DNA of 37,958 nt from an uncultured Thermoguttaceae bacterium (lineage in GTDB: Bacteria; Planctomycetota; Planctomycetia; Pirellulales; Thermoguttaceae). Shown here piece after piece: positions 34,414-37,958 of the stretch. Location of the stretch: positions 1-37,958 of the forward strand of contig CALFBP010000091.1 in the NCBI GenBank assembly GCA_937951625.1, given 5' to 3'. Made by a program: the position numbers and the translations under genes. Within the stretch, counting starts at the first letter, position 1, and every line of letters starts with the position of its first letter. The notes under the pieces were generated by a model. That model was not told where the DNA came from. It saw only the letters and a program-made list of their open reading frames with translations, and made no database searches.

Positions 34414-35862
34414 TCAGAGCGTTCCCGCCGGGCGGACATTGCGGCCGGTCCGCTTCGTAAGGGAATCACCGAGGTCGTCGCGGGCCTGTTCAGCCAGGGC
34501 CTGGAGGTGGCGGACGACGTCCGGGTATTTGTCCGCCACGTCGGTGGTCTCGCCCACGTCGGCTTCCAGGTCGAACAGCGCCAAGCCGATTTTCTTTTGC
34601 ACCAAGCGGCCTGGTTTTCCGCCGCCGCCGAGAGGTTCGCCGGGTGAGGGATAGGCATGGGGAAGATGCAGTTTCCAACGCCCGCTCCGCACGGCTTGGA
34701 GCTCCTGGTTCCAATAGTAGTAGTAGGCCTCGTGCGGGCTCTTGGCGCCGGGCTGGCCCGACATCAGCGGCCAGATATCCTTACCGTCGATGATCCGGTC
34801 TTTGGGGAGTTCCACACCAACCAATTTCGCGATGGTAGGCAACAGGTCGATCGTGGCCGCCAGCTCGTTGGTCGCCGTGCCGGCGGGGATTTGGCCAGGC
34901 CAACGCATGATGCACGGCACGCGCATGCCGCCCTCGAACGTCGTCCCCTTGCCTTCACGAAGCGGCTTGGCCGATCCGCCGTGATCCCCATAGACGAGCC
35001 ACGGGCCGTTGTCCGAGGTGAAGATGACCAGCGTGTGCTCGTCGAGTTGGAGACGTTTGAGGGCCTCAAGAATCTGGCCCACGGACCAGTCGATCTCCAT
35101 GATCACATCGCCATACAGACCGCGCGGCGATTTCCCTTGGAACTTGCTGGACACAAACAGGGGCACGTGGGGCATGCTGTGGGCGACGTAAAGGAAGAAG
35201 GGCCGATCCCGGTTGGCCTCGATGAATTTCACCGCCCGTTCCGTATACCACGTTGTCAATTGCGATTGATCGGGCATTTCCTGCACGACCTTGTCGCCCT
35301 CGATCAGCGGCAGGGGCGGGAAGTTCTTGCCGTGGGTCGGATGGCGGGGCCACATGTCGTTGGAGTAGGGCAGACCGAAATACACGTCGAAACCGTGCCG
35401 GGTGGGAAGAAACTTGGGATGGTGGCCCAAGTGCCATTTGCCAAACGCGGCGGTCGCGTAGCCCCGCTGCTTGACCACCTCGGCCAACGTCAGCTCTTCG
35501 TCGGCGATCCCGTGTTGGTCGTTCGGGTTCAGTGCCCGGAGGATATTAATCCGATTGGGGTAACATCCGGTCAACAACGCCGCCCGCGACGCGGAGCAGA
35601 CTGCTTGGGCCACGTAAAAACTCGTAAAGCGGATGCCCTCGCGAGCCATGCGATCCAAGTTCGGCGTCGCGATGTCCGGCGAGCCGAAACAACCCACGTC
35701 TTGGTAACCTTGATCGTCCGTGAACACGATGACGATGTTAGGCGTGTTCGGCCGGTTGCCGTTGCCGAGTTCCCGGAAATCAGCCGAACCCGAACCCACT
35801 TCTGCCCCAACAACGTTCGCAAGCGGCAGAATCGCGCAAAAACCGAGACTCAACCAGCGCAT
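34414..35862 (-). CDS. Type I sulfatase (formylglycine-dependent), exported
   Basis: 482 residues with a signal peptide (residues 1-20). The catalytic signature CSASR (C89 to be converted to formylglycine, then S90-A91-S92-R93) lies in [17 protein letters not shown], the typical position after the N-terminal metal-binding [10 protein letters not shown] (D49, D50). Other family hallmarks are [21 protein letters not shown] and SDNGPW. Such arylsulfatase-like enzymes remove sulfate from polysaccharides, in keeping with the abundant sulfatases of planctomycetes. Its sulfate ester substrate is unknown. GAGGAG lies 9 bases before the ATG. No sulfatase-modifying enzyme is encoded nearby. Confidence 0.93.
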   Translation of the reverse strand: MRWLSLGFCAILPLANVVGAEVGSGSADFRELGNGNRPNTPNIVIVFTDDQGYQDVGCFGSPDIATPNLDRMAREGIRFTSFYVAQAVCSASRAALLTGCYPNRINILRALNPNDQHGIADEELTLAEVVKQRGYATAAFGKWHLGHHPKFLPTRHGFDVYFGLPYSNDMWPRHPTHGKNFPPLPLIEGDKVVQEMPDQSQLTTWYTERAVKFIEANRDRPFFLYVAHSMPHVPLFVSSKFQGKSPRGLYGDVIMEIDWSVGQILEALKRLQLDEHTLVIFTSDNGPWLVYGDHGGSAKPLREGKGTTFEGGMRVPCIMRWPGQIPAGTATNELAATIDLLPTIAKLVGVELPKDRIIDGKDIWPLMSGQPGAKSPHEAYYYYWNQELQAVRSGRWKLHLPHAYPSPGEPLGGGGKPGRLVQKKIGLALFDLEADVGETTDVADKYPDVVRHLQALAEQARDDLGDSLTKRTGRNVRPAGTL

Positions 35863-36124
35863 GGCGTTTTTCTCCTCGAAAGCTGATTCGCCAACCGAGT
35901 ACAGGGACTGATCCAGTTTTCAAGGCAACTCCCGCGGCTTGGGGATTGCTTCTCGTTGAAGAACCACGCTGGCGAGTCTACCGGTGGTTCCTGCCGCTTT
36001 GAGCCAGCCCTTCCAGGTCATGTGCAATCATATTGCCTCCGCAGGCCTGACGCCACTAGCTGGGATGGCCAGCGCCGCCTAAAATAAATGACCTTGCGTT
36101 TCTTTCCGTGACAAGGACTATCCC

Positions 36125-37957
36125 ATGCGATCCGACACCATCAAGCTGGGCGATGCCCGGGCGCCGCACCGAAGCCTCCTCCGGGCCACCGGGGTCACCG
36201 ACGACGATTTCCGCAAGCCGTTCATTGCTATTTGCAATAGTTATACGGACATCATTCCCGGTCACGTGCATTTGGACAAGGTTGGCGAGTACGTCAAGCA
36301 GTGCGTGCGCGAGGCGGGCGGTGTCCCGTTCGTTTTCAACACGATCGGCGTGGACGACGGGATCGCGATGGGCCACAGCGGCATGAAGTTTTCGCTGCCC
36401 AGCCGCGAATTGATTGCCGACAGCGTCGAGACGATGCTCATGGCCCATTGCTTCGACGGCATGATCTGCATTCCCAATTGCGACAAGATCGTGCCGGGAA
36501 TGCTGATGGCCGCGGTTCGCTGCAATCTGCCAACGATTTTCGTTAGCGGCGGGCCGATGGAGGCGGGCAAGCTGCCCGACGGCCGTACGGTGGACCTCAT
36601 CGACGTCTTCGCTGGGGCCGCGGCGAGGCAACAGAACAAGCTCTCGGCCGAAGAACTGCTGGCTTTGGAAAAGGCGGGGTGTCCGACCTGCGGCTCCTGC
36701 TCCGGCATGTTCACGGCCAACAGCATGAATTGCCTTTGCGAGGCCCTGGGGATGGCGTTGCCCACCAACGGTACGCTGCTGGCCACCAGCGCCGAGCGCA
36801 AACGACTGTTCCGCCGCGCGGCCCAACGCATCGTCGAGATGGTCCTCCAGTTCGAGAAGCTCGGCGAGGGCCACGGCCTGTTGCCTCGGGAGATCGTTAC
36901 GGTCGAGTCGATCGACAACGCCATGATCCTGGACATGGCCATGGGCGGGAGCACGAACACGGTCTTGCACACCCTGGCTGTCGCCCACGAGGCCGGGGTC
37001 CGATACGATTTGGAGCGGATCAACGGGCTGAGCCGGCAGACGCCCAACGTTTGCCGTGTCGCCCCCAGCAGTCATTATCACGTGGAAGACGTGCATAACG
37101 CGGGCGGGGTCCACACGATCCTCGGCGCCGTCAACCGCGGCCGACCCGGGCTGCTGCACCTGGATTGTCCCACGGTCAGCGGCAAGACGCTGGGCGAGAA
37201 CATCGCCGAGTACGACGTGCGGGCAAGCACCGCGGTTCAAGAGGCGCTGGAGCTGGCCGCTGTCACCGCGGGCCGCGAGCGCACGAATCAGGGCATGACT
37301 GTCGCCCGGCGGGCAGCCTCTGTCCGCGAACTTTCCAAGGAACAGTTGGGGTTCGATCCCTACGACTGTATTCGGGAAGCGGAAAATGCCTATAGTCAAG
37401 AAGGCGGGCTGGCGATCCTCCGCGGCAACCTCGCGCCCAACGGCGCCGTCGTCAAGACGGCTGGGGTCCGGCCTGAAATGCTCAAACACTCCGGGCCCGC
37501 CGTGATCTTTGAATCCGAACCCGAGGCCTACGCCGGGATCGTCAATGGCAAAGTGAAGGCTGGCGACGTGGTGGTGATCCGCTACGAGGGTCCACGGGGC
37601 GGACCGGGCATGCAAGAGATGCTCGCTCCCACCTCGGCGATCAAAGGTGTGGGCCTCGACGACAAGGTGGCGTTGATCACCGATGGGCGATTTTCCGGGG
37701 GCACGGCCGGCGCGTGTATCGGCCACATCAGCCCGGAAGCCGCCGTCGGCGGCCCGATCGGGCTGCTCCAGCCCGGCGACATCATCGACATCGACATCCC
37801 CGGCCACACGCTCAACGTCCGGTTGAGCGAAGAGGAGCTGGCACGACGGCGCCAGCAGTGGAAGCCGATCGAGCCTCGCTTCAAGACCGGCATCTTGGCG
37901 AAATACGCCTCGATGGCCACCAGTGCCGACACTGGCGCGGTGCTCAAGTGGGCGTAA
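36125..37957 (+). CDS. ilvD: Dihydroxy-acid dehydratase
   Basis: 610 residues, close to the usual length of IlvD (about 560-620). The iron-sulfur ligands lie in ICNSY (C37), IPNCDK (C119) and GSCSGMF (C192), with the Mg-binding neighbourhood CDK (K121) and [18 protein letters not shown]. The C-terminal domain has the [11 protein letters not shown] motif. It dehydrates 2,3-dihydroxy-isovalerate and 2,3-dihydroxy-3-methylvalerate in branched-chain amino acid synthesis; the related sugar-acid dehydratases (Edd, XylD) are a possible alternative but the sequence fits IlvD well. AAGGA lies 7-8 bases before the ATG. The stop codon is one base from the window edge. Confidence 0.93.
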   Translation: MRSDTIKLGDARAPHRSLLRATGVTDDDFRKPFIAICNSYTDIIPGHVHLDKVGEYVKQCVREAGGVPFVFNTIGVDDGIAMGHSGMKFSLPSRELIADSVETMLMAHCFDGMICIPNCDKIVPGMLMAAVRCNLPTIFVSGGPMEAGKLPDGRTVDLIDVFAGAAARQQNKLSAEELLALEKAGCPTCGSCSGMFTANSMNCLCEALGMALPTNGTLLATSAERKRLFRRAAQRIVEMVLQFEKLGEGHGLLPREIVTVESIDNAMILDMAMGGSTNTVLHTLAVAHEAGVRYDLERINGLSRQTPNVCRVAPSSHYHVEDVHNAGGVHTILGAVNRGRPGLLHLDCPTVSGKTLGENIAEYDVRASTAVQEALELAAVTAGRERTNQGMTVARRAASVRELSKEQLGFDPYDCIREAENAYSQEGGLAILRGNLAPNGAVVKTAGVRPEMLKHSGPAVIFESEPEAYAGIVNGKVKAGDVVVIRYEGPRGGPGMQEMLAPTSAIKGVGLDDKVALITDGRFSGGTAGACIGHISPEAAVGGPIGLLQPGDIIDIDIPGHTLNVRLSEEELARRRQQWKPIEPRFKTGILAKYASMATSADTGAVLKWA

Positions 37958-37958
37958 G

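Noticed and set aside
1-37958. CRISPR array, rRNA, prophage or intact insertion sequence
   Set aside because: No regularly spaced repeats with unique spacers, no rRNA-like sequence and no transposase, integrase or structural phage gene were found.

Overview
The window looks like a chromosomal segment of a GC-rich planctomycete (Planctomycetota, Pirellulales/Thermogutta-like). The basis is gene content: a PSCyt1-DUF1549-DUF1553 (PSD1) gene next to a Tat-exported DUF1501 gene, a type I sulfatase with a CSASR formylglycine motif, a DUF2961/GH172 protein, a CehA/McbA-like protein, a TPR-VCBS-UnbV giant, and tandem sodium:solute symporters. Many proteins carry export signals, and several genes belong to families seen mainly in this phylum and without known function. 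No rRNA, CRISPR array, phage gene or intact insertion sequence is visible. One tRNA is present.

Layout. 1-319: start of a ThuA-like protein (minus strand, cut by the window edge). 755-5409: a compact three-gene sulfur module. It consists of an exported metallo-beta-lactamase/triple-rhodanese protein, a half-size YeeE/YedE transporter, and a second YeeE/YedE half fused to three more rhodanese domains. 5566-13351: carbohydrate and export genes (CBM9-like protein, GH172, a UroD/MtaA-like methyltransferase-type protein, the PSD1/DUF1501 pair). 13588-17142 (minus): a 1184-residue TPR/VCBS/UnbV protein. 17775-24427: Zn-dependent alcohol dehydrogenase, two SSS symporters and a DegT-type aminotransferase, which look like a uptake and catabolism cluster for a polyol or (amino)sugar. 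24598-27528 (minus): an HTH-receiver regulator, yidD, rnpA and a CbpA-type DnaJ. 27732-29279: a CehA-like exported protein. 29731-29816: tRNA-Leu(UAA). 29817-33941 (minus): three genes of unknown function. 34414-35862 (minus): sulfatase. 36125-37957: ilvD.

The most unusual coding feature is the sulfur module. Two ORFs that are each half of a YeeE/YedE thiosulfate-type transporter are co-encoded with six rhodanese domains, of which only some keep a catalytic cysteine, and one persulfide-dioxygenase-like domain. The whole set is predicted to sit in or outside the cytoplasmic membrane. The most unusual non-coding feature is a roughly 150-bp MITE-like repeat with terminal inverted repeats and internal hairpins. 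It is present three times (9263, 13355 inverted, 29359), each time shortly after a stop codon. A degenerate REP-like palindrome lies at 17325-17402.
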